Both the position numbers and the translations under genes were made by a program. A stretch of DNA of 64,000 nucleotides from Hyposmocoma kahamanoa (Eukaryota > Arthropoda > Insecta > Lepidoptera > Cosmopterigidae): the NCBI RefSeq assembly GCF_003589595.1, contig NW_020655550.1, forward strand, positions 906,796-970,795, in the 5' to 3' direction. Each line of letters starts with the position of its first letter. Positions within the stretch are counted from its first letter, which is position 1. The notes under the pieces were generated by a model. It worked only from the letters and a program-made list of their open reading frames with translations, ran no database searches and was not told the DNA's origin. This document shows, in pieces, positions 1 to 13,145 of this stretch.

Positions 1-185
1 CAAACCCTTGAATCACTGAGGTTGTCAAAATATAAGGCTGTATAGTCATTTTAAGTGTCTATTCAGCAGTTCATTCATTTTATCCTGCAATCAAACTGTG
101 CAAACATAATTTTTTGGCACTAAATTATGAAATGTAATTTATGACATGTAATTGTAATATGAAGTTTATTGAATATCACGTTGTT
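1..185. other. AT-rich sequence, nothing recognised
   Basis: No gene, repeat family or regulatory signal was identified up to the first SINE fragment. Confidence 0.5.
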
Positions 186-292
186 TTACTACCATGATAT
201 TCAATTATTTTTTGTGACATTACTCCACTGGTTTGTTATAGCTTGTTATAATTATTAATACAAAGATCGAACACTAAGGATCGCCTCGTTTT
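186..292 (-). repeat. SINE family B fragment (3' half)
   Basis: The reverse complement contains GTGTTCGATCTTTGTATTAA, CCAGTGGAGTAATGTCAC and AATTGAATATCATGG, matching the 3' half of the 30.7-kb copy. The tRNA-like head is absent. Confidence 0.65.
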
Positions 293-504
293 CGCTGAGT
301 AACGCGGCGGGGCGCGGCGCTGCATTATATCGTGCAATGCAACATAAACTTTATCCTCTACAAAATAAGGCAACATTTCATTAAACAAAAAAATTAAAAC
401 GAAGTACAGAAAACTATAGCGGGCTGCAGCGAGCTGCTGCGGGCGCACTTTATAAAAAGCAATATACTATAAAACATATTCTCTACAAAATAAAGAAAAA
501 TTCT

Positions 505-612
505 TTCTATCCGGCTGGATTTGAACCAGCGTCTTCAGCATCCCAGGCCGATGGCGATCAGTTTAAAGGAAATTTTCTTAGTGTTCGCTCTTTGTATTAA
601 TAATTATGATAT
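505..612. repeat. Rearranged SINE family B fragments
   Basis: 505-555 is a reverse-oriented head (CCGGCTGGATTTGAACCAGC, the inverted B box). 565-612 is a forward-oriented middle (GTGTTCGCTCTTTGTATTAA). The two halves in opposite orientation point to inversion or two insertions. Confidence 0.5.
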
Positions 613-839
613 CATTAGTTATGTAAAAATTCTTCCTATTTATGTATTCGGTCAATAAATAATAAAAAAATATCAAATGTATACTGCATTTTAGAAAGTA
701 ACAAATCAGTCGAGAATCGTAAACACCAAATTTATCTTTAATGATACTCGAAGTCACATTGATTAAATTGCACTACTCATGTGTAAGAAAGTTTCTCCAG
801 AGAAGAATGAGTAAGAAACTCTACGCGCCCAGTTACACG

Positions 840-1180
840 ATGGGAAAGTTTTCGCGCGGGCGCCGCGCGTCGACCGCCCAGTTACCACGCCTTTATGTAC
901 ATTAATGGCGAATCTGAATTTTATTTACTAGGCAACGTCATTTAAATTTCTCTGAATAATACAATTGCCCGGCTGCCCCCCAGCCGCCGCGGTCGCCGCG
1001 CGAGCCGCCGCGTAGATCAATTTCAAGCCAGGCTTGCCTGCGTGCCCATTTAAGATCAAACGTAAAAGCTAAACATATAGAGCGTATTTTGGCATGACAG
1101 TTAGACGCACGCGGCAACGCGGACTGCGCTCTTCAACCGCGCGGTAGCCGCGCGGGGTGAACGCGCTGAAATTCGTGTCG
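840..1180. promoter_or_regulatory. CpG-rich island, possible cis-regulatory element
   Basis: Three CpG-dense pieces (about 843-890, 966-1014 and 1108-1165) flank moderately AT-rich sequence holding GGCAACGTCA. No ORF, splice signal or repeat-family match was recognised. Composition strongly unlike the neighbours suggests an enhancer, or a promoter for a transcript whose body is not visible. Function is not known. Confidence 0.25.
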
Positions 1181-1285
1181 AATAAATGCACCCTAAAGGT
1201 TGCTTTTTAAAAACAAAAAAAAATTACACATTGCAATATAGCTTTAAAATTCGTAAATGGCATATTTTGAATACCAACCGGAATA

Positions 1286-1390
1286 CTAAAACGTTGGTTT
1301 GTTTGAAAAAACAAGTAAACTCGATTTCAATCCGGAAAAATATTTTCATTTCCTATGTATAAGAATCGAAATCCAAAGAACTCAAAATGT
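1286..1390 (-). repeat. SINE fragment, AAACGTTGGTTTGTTT family
   Basis: AAACGTTGGTTTGTTTGAAA then ATTTTCATTTCCTATGTATA and AGAATCGAAATCCAAAGAAC are diverged but colinear with the 19.2-kb copy. Confidence 0.5.
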
Positions 1391-4300
1391 GAATTTCTTC
1401 AAATGTCTCTCTCAGTTTAAATAGGCATGGATCTTGTTCATTAAAGTTAATTTGATCCTAGTTTACTGTCCTGTCTAAATTTATTATTATTATATTATTT
1501 CTTATCATACCAAGTAATAATATTTAAAATATAAGTAAGTTCTCTAATTAACTTAACGTATTTCAAAACACATTTATTCTTTCTTGTAAGAAATTTCCAG
1601 ATTAAGACGGTTCTACACTAAGGACGAAAACAAAAGGACGTCATATTTATTGTGTCCACCGAAGATTTTATTTGCCTACTGCGTATTTCACGGTTGCGCA
1701 CGATCAATAAACAATCGGAACAATACCTTTGTTCCTATAATACGGGTTGAGGAATCCAGACATCCACCATACTTGTATCGTATATCTTCATATTTTGTCC
1801 ATGCATTGCTATGCTTCGTATGTACAGTTTGCTCATTTAAAACTTTAACTTGAAAGTCTTATTCGAAATAATTGTAATTTAAGCGTTGCCTTTCTTTTTT
1901 TTGAATAAAAATGAATATTGTTTCTACTGCAAACTTATACTTAAAATAACATCTTGGAATATAGGACTGTTTTCTTACAGGTACATTAATAATTTACCTC
2001 ATAACAAATCGTTATATTTTCTATTATCAATAATATATTCAAATCACAATTACTATCTGAATGCAGATGAAATAAAATATAAAAATGTAACGAAATGATA
2101 AAATTCCCTAACGTCTGGCGCTCCCTTGGAGGCACATTGTTTTCTGTATAAGTTGAGGTATAAAAAGCTATTGTAATGTAGTGAGGAAATGGAAAGTGGG
2201 ATAGTCTGCGTAACGCGAGATTCCTGCGTACGCGCCGCTATGCGCTGCGATTCTCCAAGCTAGTGTTTTAGCAGACATGATTCATGTGGATATCGGTAAT
2301 TAAACATTAAATGGTTTACTTGAAATTTTACGCTTGATTCAACAAAATTCTTGCGGAACGGGATTCTTCCCGCTTTTATACCTTTTATACATTGTTTTTA
2401 TAATTTCATTCATAGTCCTGCTTTATGTCCCATTTCTTTCGGGGTTGGCTGTCCTAGTCTGCGTGCTCCACTCCTTGTTTACACCCACCGTTTTCATGTC
2501 TCTTGACTGTTTCAACTTAAGTGGTCAAAGGTATGCCTCGTCTTCTTTTGGCGGTCTCAGTTTCCAGCGACAAGATATTTTGGTCATATGGCTTTTATGG
2601 CAATATAGTCGGTAGTACATAGTCAATCTAATTATATTAATTTTAGTATTAATTTACGTATAGTATTAAGTTCCGAACTTGATAGGATAACATCAAAGAC
2701 TACCACACCTACTTATAACACGTTAGTGTTATGGCCAAAAAAAGGGATTTTTTCCAAAAAACAATGCATGGTTGAACACTATCGATAACATTTAACCCAT
2801 CCCTAGTGTATCCCATATGTTTTATTTGGTTGTGCATCGAGCAGTGTGCGTCGAATGCTTCGGCGCGGGAGAAAACAATCGAGTGTGCACGTGCCTGCTT
2901 CGCGCAATATGGTTGGTTATTACCAATTACTTTACTACGAGATGAGATTAGATTCAATAATGTACTTTATATTCCTTTTATCGTTTTACATATACTTCTA
3001 ATATACGGTGCCTGGCGGTTAACAATATCGACTAACATCACACTGTATTTTTTTGAAGATGTCCTTTATAGTAACTGGAAAATAATAACAGAAAATGAGT
3101 CGAAGCGTGTAACCATGTTGAATTGCCTACACCAATTTTATATATACATATGTTCACATTACGAAAATACTTAGGATATAAGGTATTACAGATAATTTAA
3201 AAGTAAGTGTTTACCTACGTAATTCAAATAAGAAGAATGAACATTTTTATGAGGACTTTATAAAGTACAAAAAATGCTTGAAACGAATTCCCAATTTTGT
3301 AAAGTTATTCTAAAAATGTCTTTTTTGTACACAATTTTCTTCGCCTCTGATTAGGCATTTACTCAGACACAAAAGGACGTCCTTTTTCTGGGTAAACATG
3401 GCTATTTTGTATGGAACCTCCCTTTGGTATAGTTGCATGAGTGTGTATAGCAGCTTGACGGATCTGCTTTTACTGGTCGGTGATGATGCGTACTGACCAG
3501 ATCGCATCGATTTGATAAAGAACGCATCGGTATGTGAAGCATTTCGGAAGTGTATCTGATATCGGAGAATGGATAGGCTCCAGTGACCCGTAACTATGGA
3601 CTATTCGGCCGAATTAGGAACGCTCACCTGGCTTAAATAAGAACTGTCCTGTGCTGTGATCAATATTTCACTCTTCTAAAAAAAAATCGAGCTTGGTAGT
3701 GAAATAAAAAAGTAATCTAAGTTTAAAAGACATGCAATTATTTTAATTTCTCATAGAAATTCATGAAACAGATGATTCAATAAAAATAATACTTGGCTGT
3801 CATTTATGTAAATAATTTTTTCCTTCAAAGAATTTTATATGGACATTGTTGTCTTTCAAGACTACCTTACATCTTTTTGACGTATTGTTATTAATAAATT
3901 AAGGTCTTCAATAAAAATGTTACTCCAATTCATTTTTTTCTATGCAGTGGCTGGTATGACAGGCGTTCAAAGTATGTCTTGGTCACACTCGACAGACGTT
4001 CAAAAATGTAAGTTGTTATTTTTTAACGTTTAGAAGTCCATAATTAATTTTACGGGTAAAGGGTTTTTCGAATGGCTTTTTTAATTGAGTTTATCCTTTT
4101 AATGTTAACGGCTTTACTTGACTGTTTCAATATTGAATAAGATAGATGATATTTAATTTTTTTAGGAGAGTGCGTCGAACAGGGCAAATGGTGTTCCTAC
4201 CCATTACACGTAAGTACAGTATATGAAACCAACTACAGTACGATACAACACTGCTACACCAATGAGAATTACGTTAATCTAACTTTTTGTTTATTTTTAA

Positions 4301-5368
4301 CTAAATAAATAACAAAATAATAAATTTGAATGTTACCTAAATATTGTTTTCTTTTAATACATTTTAAATGCTAGTATTTATCTGTGTACGTAATTCCGTT
4401 TAAGCGATACAATTACCGCTTATTGATACAATAATTATAATATAATTAACCAAAGACCAATAATGAAGTATAGTCTCCTAAATATATCAAATTCCATTAT
4501 TCACAGTAGTTTCTAGCAACATAGCCAAGTAAAAATAACACAAATAAAATCTTTTGCATCTCTGTTTCCTTAATAAAAGGGGAATATCTCGAGTGCAGTA
4601 AATCTGCTGGCTCCACGAAGCTACAAATTACGCTCAATATTGCCGCGATATTGGAGCATCTATCGGTTGCCGTTGACCGTGAGAATATAGCCTTTGAAGA
4701 CACTTTAGTTATTCCTAGTTTTGTAAATTTTCTGTTATTTTTTTTTTCTTTAAGTTGCCACCCAATATAGGTAATAAAGGTATGTTGAACTTTTCGCACC
4801 CATTGTTATCCTGCCGCCCGAGCGCCCAACGTTCAGAATTGAATAATCCGTCCATCAGTTGCCTGCCCCATTTCTACTCTTGAGAGTAGAAATATGACAT
4901 CAGATATTAAGCGTGATATGTCACCGGTTAAACGGAATAGCCCATAACAGGGAAAGATACTGAGGAATGTCCTGTTGTGGTTGTTTGTGAATAGCATGGG
5001 AACGTAGCTTGGGCTTGCGTAGAGGTACTTTTGAACATAAAACTGGGATATTTCCGTGAATTAATAGTTATTTCATCTTTACTGATCGAAGCTTCGTCTA
5101 GAACAACCGAGATGTTCTATTTTTACATCTTATTTTATAAAACATTATTCGAAATACAAACCTATGTTCATTCAGCCAGTAATTCTACTCATAGAGTAGA
5201 GAGCCTAGACTACAGTAGGAACACGTCCAAAATTGATCACAGTGATAATTAAACAAACTTGAAACTTGCACGCACTTCTGCAGTCAGGTGTAAAAGAATG
5301 CAGCCTTTGAGTTTGTCGTAGTCCACTAGTACTAGCTACTAGTAGCGTAATGCGTCTCAATAACAGCA
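1391..5368. other. AT-rich non-coding stretch
   Basis: No supported gene. Short ORFs of 60-122 codons (for example 2806-3174 on +) have no recognisable domain and AT-driven composition. An 11-bp-arm palindrome (ATTTCTACTCT/AGAGTAGAAAT) lies at 4870-4893. Confidence 0.5.
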
Positions 5369-5687
5369 GAACTCCTTGTGATAGAGTTCGTCCAGGGAAG
5401 TACTGCCACCTTAACTATTTCTACCACCAAGCAGTAATACGGGCATTTCTGCTTTCCGGTTTGAAGGGAAATAAGGGTGCTGGTGAAATTAAGGTTAAAT
5501 AAGGTACCTGTAGGCACATGGGTCTTGTCAATTTATGTCTCAGGGTGACGGGCGCAGTGGCAGTGCCCATCAGATCTTTGCGACTTAAAACTCAGAGTGG
5601 CACTGCAACTTTTAAGCACAGGCGTGTAGCTTACCATCAGGCGCACGACTTGTCAGTCCCGTCACTTGATATTATAAAAATAAAAAA
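5369..5687 (+). mobile_element. Family A retroposon copy
   Basis: It starts at about ACTCCTTGTGATAGAGTTCG and ends GTCACTTGATATTATAAAAA, colinear with the 12848 copy along its full length with scattered substitutions. Confidence 0.75.
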
Positions 5688-7350
5688 TGAACGATAAAGC
5701 TGTTGCGCACTCGCAATCTAGTAAAAATGTAATACTTAACAACTCAATTTAAATATTGTTAAACTTTTATAAAAAACAAAGGAGAAACTCTATTGAAATA
5801 ATACAATTCTGCAAACTGCTACCACTTACCGGAACCATAGGGTCAACGACATTATTATTACAAAGTTGATCTATATTTAACAAAAACTTAACAATTGGTC
5901 CAAAAAACTTAGTCCAACCGTCCTATTCTGCCCGAAATTGTCATAAATATTGCGCGAGGTGGAAAGAGACGGGTACAGTTTGTTAGTGAGGCTTCGTAGT
6001 GGGCAGGCTTTCGCAGTGATCCGTGACGTCCGTTCAGTTTGAAGACGGAATGACGATCGTGGTGAGAAATGACGACTTTCGTGTGGTCTCGCTCGCACTT
6101 TTTTTGCACAATGACAGTCGATGATGCAACTGGAAGTGTATTGTGATATCAACAAAGCCTTCCTTCATCCTTATCACGAAACCATAAGTAGTTTAAAAGC
6201 ATTATGTGTATGTCACACAGTTTTACATCTGCATACTAAATAAAATTGCTTAGAAAAATTAAATCTTCATTCAGAATACTGATTTAGTAACTAATAAGTG
6301 TGGAATTACTCACACAAAATTCGTATAGGAAATGAAAAATAAAATAAATTTACATGAATACAATGATGCGTGCGTTGATATCTTTCGTTTTGTCACACGC
6401 GAGTAATACATTCGGCGATCGTAATGGCCCACATGCTTTATGTTCGAGTTCTGGTTCACAATGTGTATACATTCGTATGCCTTTTAAATAGAGTTTATTT
6501 TACTTATAGCTTAAGTGATAATATAAAAGTAGGTGTTAGGTGAACACATCAAATGGATATCTTTGGATTTTAGTAGAAGTTTGTACATTTTATTCGAATA
6601 AAAACAGTTAATTGATTTGCTAACTATGTGCTTTATGGTGTTAAGAATAATTCCAATTTACATTTTGTTTGGTTCAATATACACACTTTGACGATGACGT
6701 CATGGTTTTTTTGCAATTCATGTGACTTACTTCTCATAAGACGAAATTCTATTTTATAATTGTCTTATTTAAGTATATTATAATAATAACTAAAAAAAGA
6801 GCTAGTTGTGAATAAAAGTTGTTTAACTTTATTAGTTAGTTTGTCAACCATTATTAGTAGTTAGTATTACCCACAAAGGAGACAAAAAAACATTTGAATT
6901 TTATTATATTATATAACTTAATATACCTATTATTTTTTTCCAAAATTAGTTCTACCTATTTTCCTATATAATTAAATTGGATTTAATATGCTTGTGTCGA
7001 TATCCAAGCCCAAACATGACGCTCAACTCTTCTTTCTATCATGCATACATTATTAAGTCTCACTAAGACAATAATACTAATGTAATAGGTTTCAATGCCC
7101 TCAAGTCAGTTAATACTTTTCTTATTGACAGATCTACTTACGAACACACAAAAAGCCATCCACGATCCACCACGGTCCATAAAACTCGAGCATTCATAAT
7201 CCAATAGTTAATCCCGTTTCAAAAATAAACGAACCACTTCGAATGTTCCTAACACCCGTCAAAATCAAAACAAAACTCGTAAGCCGAGTCATCAACATCA
7301 GTCAAAGAAGATGCTTGTAACCGTTACACCGTCGACAGAACAGCCTCATC
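5688..7350. other. AT-rich non-coding stretch upstream of candidate promoter
   Basis: No gene or repeat family recognised. Base composition becomes less AT-rich from about 7140 towards the promoter-like block. Confidence 0.5.
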
Positions 7351-7640
7351 TATATATCGTCCACGTTAGTCCTTTCCGTGAGAAAATCTTAGAATCATCG
7401 ACTGGTCTAATACATCCTATACGGAGAGCTGGAGGCTGCGAGAAGGTTTCATGGGTCGAAAAGCGCGCGAAGGCAGTGTAGCGCCGATGCTCGTGCGCAC
7501 AGCACGCTCACACGATCCGAGCGGCGCACGCGACCTCTCACACCGTGCCACGCTACGCCGAATTTGAATTCGGGCCGCTTCGCGCCTCCCGTTCAAATCA
7601 GCTGATTCTACTAAAATGGAAGGAATGATTTTAAATCGCT
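7351..7640 (+). promoter_or_regulatory. Candidate dysf promoter region
   Basis: A TATATAT box-like sequence lies at 7351-7357, followed by a GC- and CpG-rich block (about 7440-7600) that contrasts with the AT-rich flanks. A TCGTG followed by GCGCAC lies at 7491-7500; TCGTG is the published preferred core of Dysfusion:Tango dimers. A 14-codon ORF starts at 7617. Assignment to dysf rests on strand, position upstream of the start-codon exon and the donor at 7991/7992; it could serve another transcript. Confidence 0.35.
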
Positions 7641-7991
7641 TTCTTGTTGACTTGACCTAACTTCGCGTGATTTATTTAGTATATTATACTGAACGACGTA
7701 TTAGGCTGTATACAGAAACTATATTCAGGAGAATGAAGTGACATTATCTTCGTAGACAAGAAAATAACGCATGTGTTCTAGTGTTCCGAATACAGTGCTA
7801 AACGTTTTCTAGGTCTGCTTAATTTTGTTTAGTGGTTACAAGGGCGTGAATTTGACTGGTTAGAAGTGTGAACTGAAAAGGTGTGAACAGTTGAATTTGC
7901 TCAAAATAGTGCGGCTCTACTGAAAACTACTTTTATAAAGTCTGGAAAAAGGAAGTCTGGGAAAAAGGATTGATCTGCTTCAAGATTACAG
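7641..7991 (+). other. Candidate non-coding first exon (leader) ending in a consensus donor
   Basis: The segment has no long ORF and ends GATTACAG/gtaagg, a near-perfect splice donor at 7991/7992. It follows the GC-rich promoter-like block. If joined to the acceptor at 20298/20299 it would be the 5' leader of dysf with a 12.3-kb intron. A closer acceptor (ATTTCAG at 8108-8114) is an alternative partner. Sequence signals only. Confidence 0.3.
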
Positions 7992-8992
7992 GTAAGGATA
8001 TTTATTATTATTATATTCGTTTTTCGAAATAAGATATTAACCTAACCCTTTTTCTACGTGAGTAAGGTAAGATATATGGTTTTATTTCATAATGGACATT
8101 GGTACTCTATTTCAGGTTTACACGCGAGCTTGGTTTTTGCGAAAGCGATTGTAGCAATGCATTAGCGAAAGACTTTGTGTGTCGCTTTTTTGTTATACAA
8201 ACAGGTGCGCAAGAGGTGCTGAAAGCAAATATGCATATTCTACAAACGCTGCATTACAGTTGTCCCTTCGACGCTTTTGAACATAAAACTACAATCTATC
8301 TTTCAACGGATTTATTATTCAAAATTTTGAATACATTACGGCGTTACTCTAAATCAAGAATAATTAATTATTTGTCATCAGAATCCCATTTTTTTTTTGT
8401 TGACATAACGCATATACATACAATTAAACTTCTTGGGTCTCTTTTCCAAAAACCTTATGTATATTATAGTGACGATTTTGACACATTCGCTTAAGACTTG
8501 TCATATACTTAAGTTATTTCTTAGAAGGTTTGGATTGCATTTTGGATTGCATTTCAGGCGCGAGTATTGAAATGAAAAAGGAATTAAATTTATTTTGAAA
8601 TTTTTGTTATTTATTGTAAATATTATAAAATTGTTCAATGTGTCAGACAACCTTTCCAATCACTTGATCTCAAACTAGAAAATTTCCTGCACTATCTAAG
8701 CAAAAAAAATCCGGACCACTACCCAGAATATCCAGACCAGTTTCAATTCAGAAAAGGTTGTTTCGCAAATTGGTCTTACCGGGACCTCTTGATCCAACCC
8801 ACTGTGCAATCCGTTGTGCCACCAAGATCGTCAATATTGTAACTCAATACGTAATGTTAATAAGTAATAATGAAAAAAACTACGTATTATTACCAAATCT
8901 TAAAGACAAGCTACGGAAAAAAAGTAAACATTTAAAGATATAATAATAAATGTCAAACTAACACAATTCTGTCAAATTAACAATAATTTAAT
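7992..8992. other. Sequence after the leader donor, nothing firm
   Basis: An acceptor-like ATTTCAG ends at 8114 and a CAG/gtgcgc donor-like site follows at 8202/8203, so a small alternative leader exon is possible. The 131-codon ORF at 8099-8494 has no recognised domain. Confidence 0.4.
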
Positions 8993-9190
8993 AATAACAC
9001 ACACACTCACACACACACGAAACCCTGTATCGCGGGTATCATGGACACACACGTAGACAACCACAAATGACATCCAAATTCTCGAAAGAAATAAATGCAG
9101 GCCATACAAATATTTCTCCCGGCCTGGGAGCCGAAGCCAGGACCTCTGTGTGGCAGTCCATCATGTACCCTTTCAGTCACGGAGGCAGTT
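8993..9190 (-). mobile_element. CA-tailed tRNA-related SINE
   Basis: It starts in a CA-rich stretch (8995-9018), then CCTGTATCGCGGGTATCATG, GACAACCACAAATGACATC, TTCTCCCGGCCTGGGAGCCG and CACGGAGGCAGTT. Colinear with 18251-18422 and 61204-61390. Confidence 0.7.
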
Positions 9191-12100
9191 AATTAATAAC
9201 AATAATTTAGCGAAATATCACATTTTTTTAAACACATTCAATAAGTCAAGATAATTAAGTTTAAATATTTTTGCCTAATGATTTAAAGTACCTATAAACT
9301 AAAACAGTCCGTACAATTGGCATAAAAACCACATCAGTACATATTTTCATTGGAGTAGTTTTTGTGAACGTTCTGCTTAATAGGTCAAGTTTATGACGCA
9401 TCTGTAGTCAAACTGATTTAGGGGTCCTTTTAAGAACGTTTGCATTCAATGTATGAGTAATTCGCTGAAACAATTGTTTACAAGGACAGTATCAAAGCTC
9501 GATTTTCACGAAATTGCATGCTAGTACTAAAGACTCTCATGCACTAAAATACAATTTTAAAGCCTCAGTCTACATATGAATATACTGTTGATATATAATA
9601 TTTTGTCGTTTTGGCAAGAGAGGCGAAATTGATAACACCTATTTATAACAAAGACCCTCTACAGCTTTTTACGATTTTTTTGCCTAAGTCATACAACGAC
9701 GCTACGATAGCATTATTACTGTGTATATACAACTTAGGCAGAACTTATGTGGTCAGAAAAACTTTTGAAAAAAAAAACGCACAGCAAAAAATATTATACG
9801 CTTTTTGAATGGTACTAAAGTTTAGTACTCGAAATATAGTGATATTTCTACAACAACTTTACAACTTGAATAATACTAATAACGATTTATTTCAAACACT
9901 AGGTTAGTGGTGGTTATTAAAAAAAATAACACAGAACAAGAAAATTGCTACTTATGATATTATTGTAATATTCAGTTTGCCCAGGACCGAGACTTGTAGC
10001 ACGCCATTGGTGTGCCTTGAGTGCTGCGCATATAGCCATAGTAACAAATAAAGTAACATAGCCAAAAGATTAAACTCTAGACTCTTACTTAGAGAAGACA
10101 CCTGTCCCCAACACTAAAACTTATAAGAGTTGGTACACCCGGTAATACTTACATAAACTTTTTAAATTCATTTACACAAGCTAGGATTCAAAATCCTATG
10201 TCGAATTTATATTTTTATTATGAAGATGTTTTTATTTACCTTTATTTTCTTTATTTTCTCGCCATAATGATAATGAAGAAACACTCGTTTTTGGATGTAC
10301 AAGTTACTGAATGTTTTTCGTCAAGTGGTACATTTGTCTTTTGATTAATAATTATAAGTAATGGCCACTATACTACGTTTTACGACCATGGCAAAAGTAA
10401 TCGTCAAAACATAATATTGTGCAATTTTCATTATTAACCTCTCTAGAAATATCTTCATGGAGCTCAAACAGGGATTTCTATTTTGAAATAAGTCAAACTA
10501 CACGAGAGTACCACTCCTTTCTACACTTCGATTTTCTGCATACAGTATAATATACCTTGTACAGTATACTGAACGTAATGTATTGTATTTAAATATATAT
10601 TTTGTCTTTGTCCATATTTCAGATTTTTTTCAAAGGTTTTAAGTTAATGAATACTGTGCTGTAATAAATTGTATGATATCAATTTTCTTAAGCCATTTCA
10701 TATTATTTTGACATGTGATGTGTGCATTTTAGTTTTAATGCAGAAGCACTATTATTGCGGGCTATAGAATAATACACGAGGTACAAAATGTATGACAGAT
10801 CACAAAGATATGACACAAATTTGGCAAATTCCAAATATCAGGTTGAAATAACTATGAGATTCTAAACGCAACTCATGCGTATACTCGTAGATCCATAGAC
10901 GTAGTATATATAACTAACTGGTTATGTAAGTTTTATACTGTAAGAGATAACAATACAAGAATAATCTTATCAATACAATACCTGATCACAATCCCCAAAA
11001 GTTTGAAAATAGAAACGGGATTAGGTATTACTATTATGCATTTTATTATAAAAACTCATCAGTCTTCAAAATGTTCTAATGCTATTAAATATCTCTAGGT
11101 TAAAAGTAAATTCTTGCAAGTATTTAAAAAATTCTTATGACTCTTCCGGCAGTGGTGCAACTCTACTCAACTACGCGTTTTCGAAGTCTGCTATTTCGTC
11201 TTCGTTCAATTAAAAAACCAGTCGTGGGCACTCATCGGAACGGTTACAAATATCCGATATCGACCCCTGACCTCCTGTTCCGTGAAACGCAATTAAATTT
11301 CTTTGGTCTAAATACTTGCACTTGCCTTTTTTTAACGAACAGGTTCCGTTTTCGTTTTATCGAGCTTCATTTACGCGATTTAGAAGAGATAAATTAGCCA
11401 TATTTGATTTTCTAACTACATATATTTTCGATATTTAACAAAACAGACACGCTTATGTAGTATTTTTCATTTTAATGCATACTCGATTCGTATCATATAT
11501 AATACAACAATAAAATATGAAGAGACCGAAACACAGGAACTTAAAACGAAATACTCAAGATGAAGCCCATCGAGTATACGTGCAAGCAAATATTTAAATT
11601 TCAATTCGAACGTCGCATATCAATGGGGAGCCATAAGCCACCGGGTTTTTATTTTTTTAAGCTGTAGTGGCCGCACTGAGACAATAAAGAAAAAGCCATA
11701 GGGGAAAAAGAAAAAACAATTCGAAAACAGCATCTAGATTCGAAACACTGGCTGATTCGAGGTTGGAAACAAAAGAAGTCGGCTCCCGCCTGACCGAGAT
11801 CTTGGCGTACGCGGTCGCGGGCGCATCTCGTTTATTTTTAATTTTTTTTTGCTTTTTACCTTGCATCCATGTGATTTCGTTTCCCAGATGCATCACAATG
11901 AGACGGTCTATCGAAAGTCAGTAGCTATTTTCGACACGATAATAAGCATACTTTTCTTTTGGGTCTTAGATAACAAGGACGGTAACAATAATTAGAAAAT
12001 CAACAACATATAAAACTAAAGAACACAATTATTAATTATCTTATACGCAATTGTACAGTATCATTATTACTTATTTATCTCTCAACGATTGCAATTATCT

Positions 12101-12847
12101 TTTCGTATTAGCTAAACGATCTTAGAACAGATTAGATCATCGTTTCTTTTATCTTAAAGATATAAACATGGGAAAATGATTACGCAAAGATCCAGGATTC
12201 GATCAAGTTGTTTGCTTACTCATCTTACCAATGACTAATGGTAAAATTCAAATAATTCTAACCAAAAACATATTGGAATCAAAAACAAATGATAGCGATC
12301 GTTTGTGCTGACCCTACGATCATTAATTCACCTGTAATTAGGAATAATTAATTGAATGTATAGATACATAAATTATTTATATATTATTATTTTTATCTAC
12401 AAGTTATAAATGTACACGTAATAAATACACAGTATACGACATTCGCTTTACAAAAAACAAAAAATAAATAAAAATTCCACCAAGTGCGAGTGGCATACTC
12501 GAAGCAATAATGATATTTCCTTGTTCAAAAATTAACCTTTCAACAACTGAGTTTCAAAAACAAATGGTAATGGTTGTAAATATTTACTTCGTATTTTTAA
12601 CCGCATTAGCGCGCGGGTCGCGAAGGCCCAACGGGGTAGGTCGAATTAACACCACCATTTAGCGGTCACTTACAGGGTGCAGGTGGTCTTTTGTTTAAGC
12701 GACCACGGATTTTAAACAGACCAAAAAGTGTGATGTTTTAAGTACGTGATTATGGTTATACCTTTAGTTTGACACATTCAAAGGTATAAAATAGTATTAT
12801 TATACATCTCTATCAATCGTCGTTCGGTTCACTAACTTTAGTAGCCA
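9191..12847. other. AT-rich intronic or intergenic stretch
   Basis: No gene recognised. A GC-elevated patch at about 12600-12720 contains GGTGGTC/GACCACG in inverted orientation and may be regulatory. Confidence 0.45.
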
Positions 12848-13145
12848 TAGAGCTCCATGTGAAAGAGTTCTTCCAGGGAAGTACTGCCACCTTACCCATT
12901 TCGACCGCCGAGCAGTGTGAACATTACTACGTTCTGGTTTGGAAGGGTACGAGTGCTAGTGAAATTACAGGCGCATGGGACTTGTCAACTTATGACTCAG
13001 GGTGACGGGCACAGTGGCAGTGCCCCTAAGATCTTCGTGAGCTTATAGCTCTAATGGGCACTGCAACAGGCGTTATGAGCAGGCGTGTCGCTTACCACCA
13101 GGCGCACGACTTGTTCGTCCCGTCACTCGATATTATAAAAAAAAA
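12848..13145 (+). mobile_element. Family A retroposon, reference copy
   Basis: A ~300-bp element. It begins near GAGCTCCATGTGAAAGAG, then has AGGGAAGTACTGCCACCTTA, a CCGCCGAGCAG block, AAATTACAGGCGCATGGGAC, GGCGTGTCGCTTACCACCAG, and ends GTCACTCGATATTATAAAAA. At least ten other copies in both orientations share the same A-rich 3' end with variable 5' ends. That pattern indicates a retroposon (5'-truncated LINE or SINE). No protein was recognised, and I cannot name the family. Confidence 0.8.

Noticed and set aside
2334..2615. 93-codon + ORF; possible antisense LINE end
   Set aside because: The reverse strand vaguely recalls LINE C-termini, but no motif is clear enough to call.
2806..3174. 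122-codon + ORF with a hydrophobic stretch
   Set aside because: No signal peptide or domain pattern and AT-rich codon use; no supporting neighbours.
8099..8494. 131-codon + strand ORF after the candidate leader exon
   Set aside because: No recognisable domain, AT-driven composition and a run of Phe from a T-tract; likely chance, though a small non-coding exon could lie within it.
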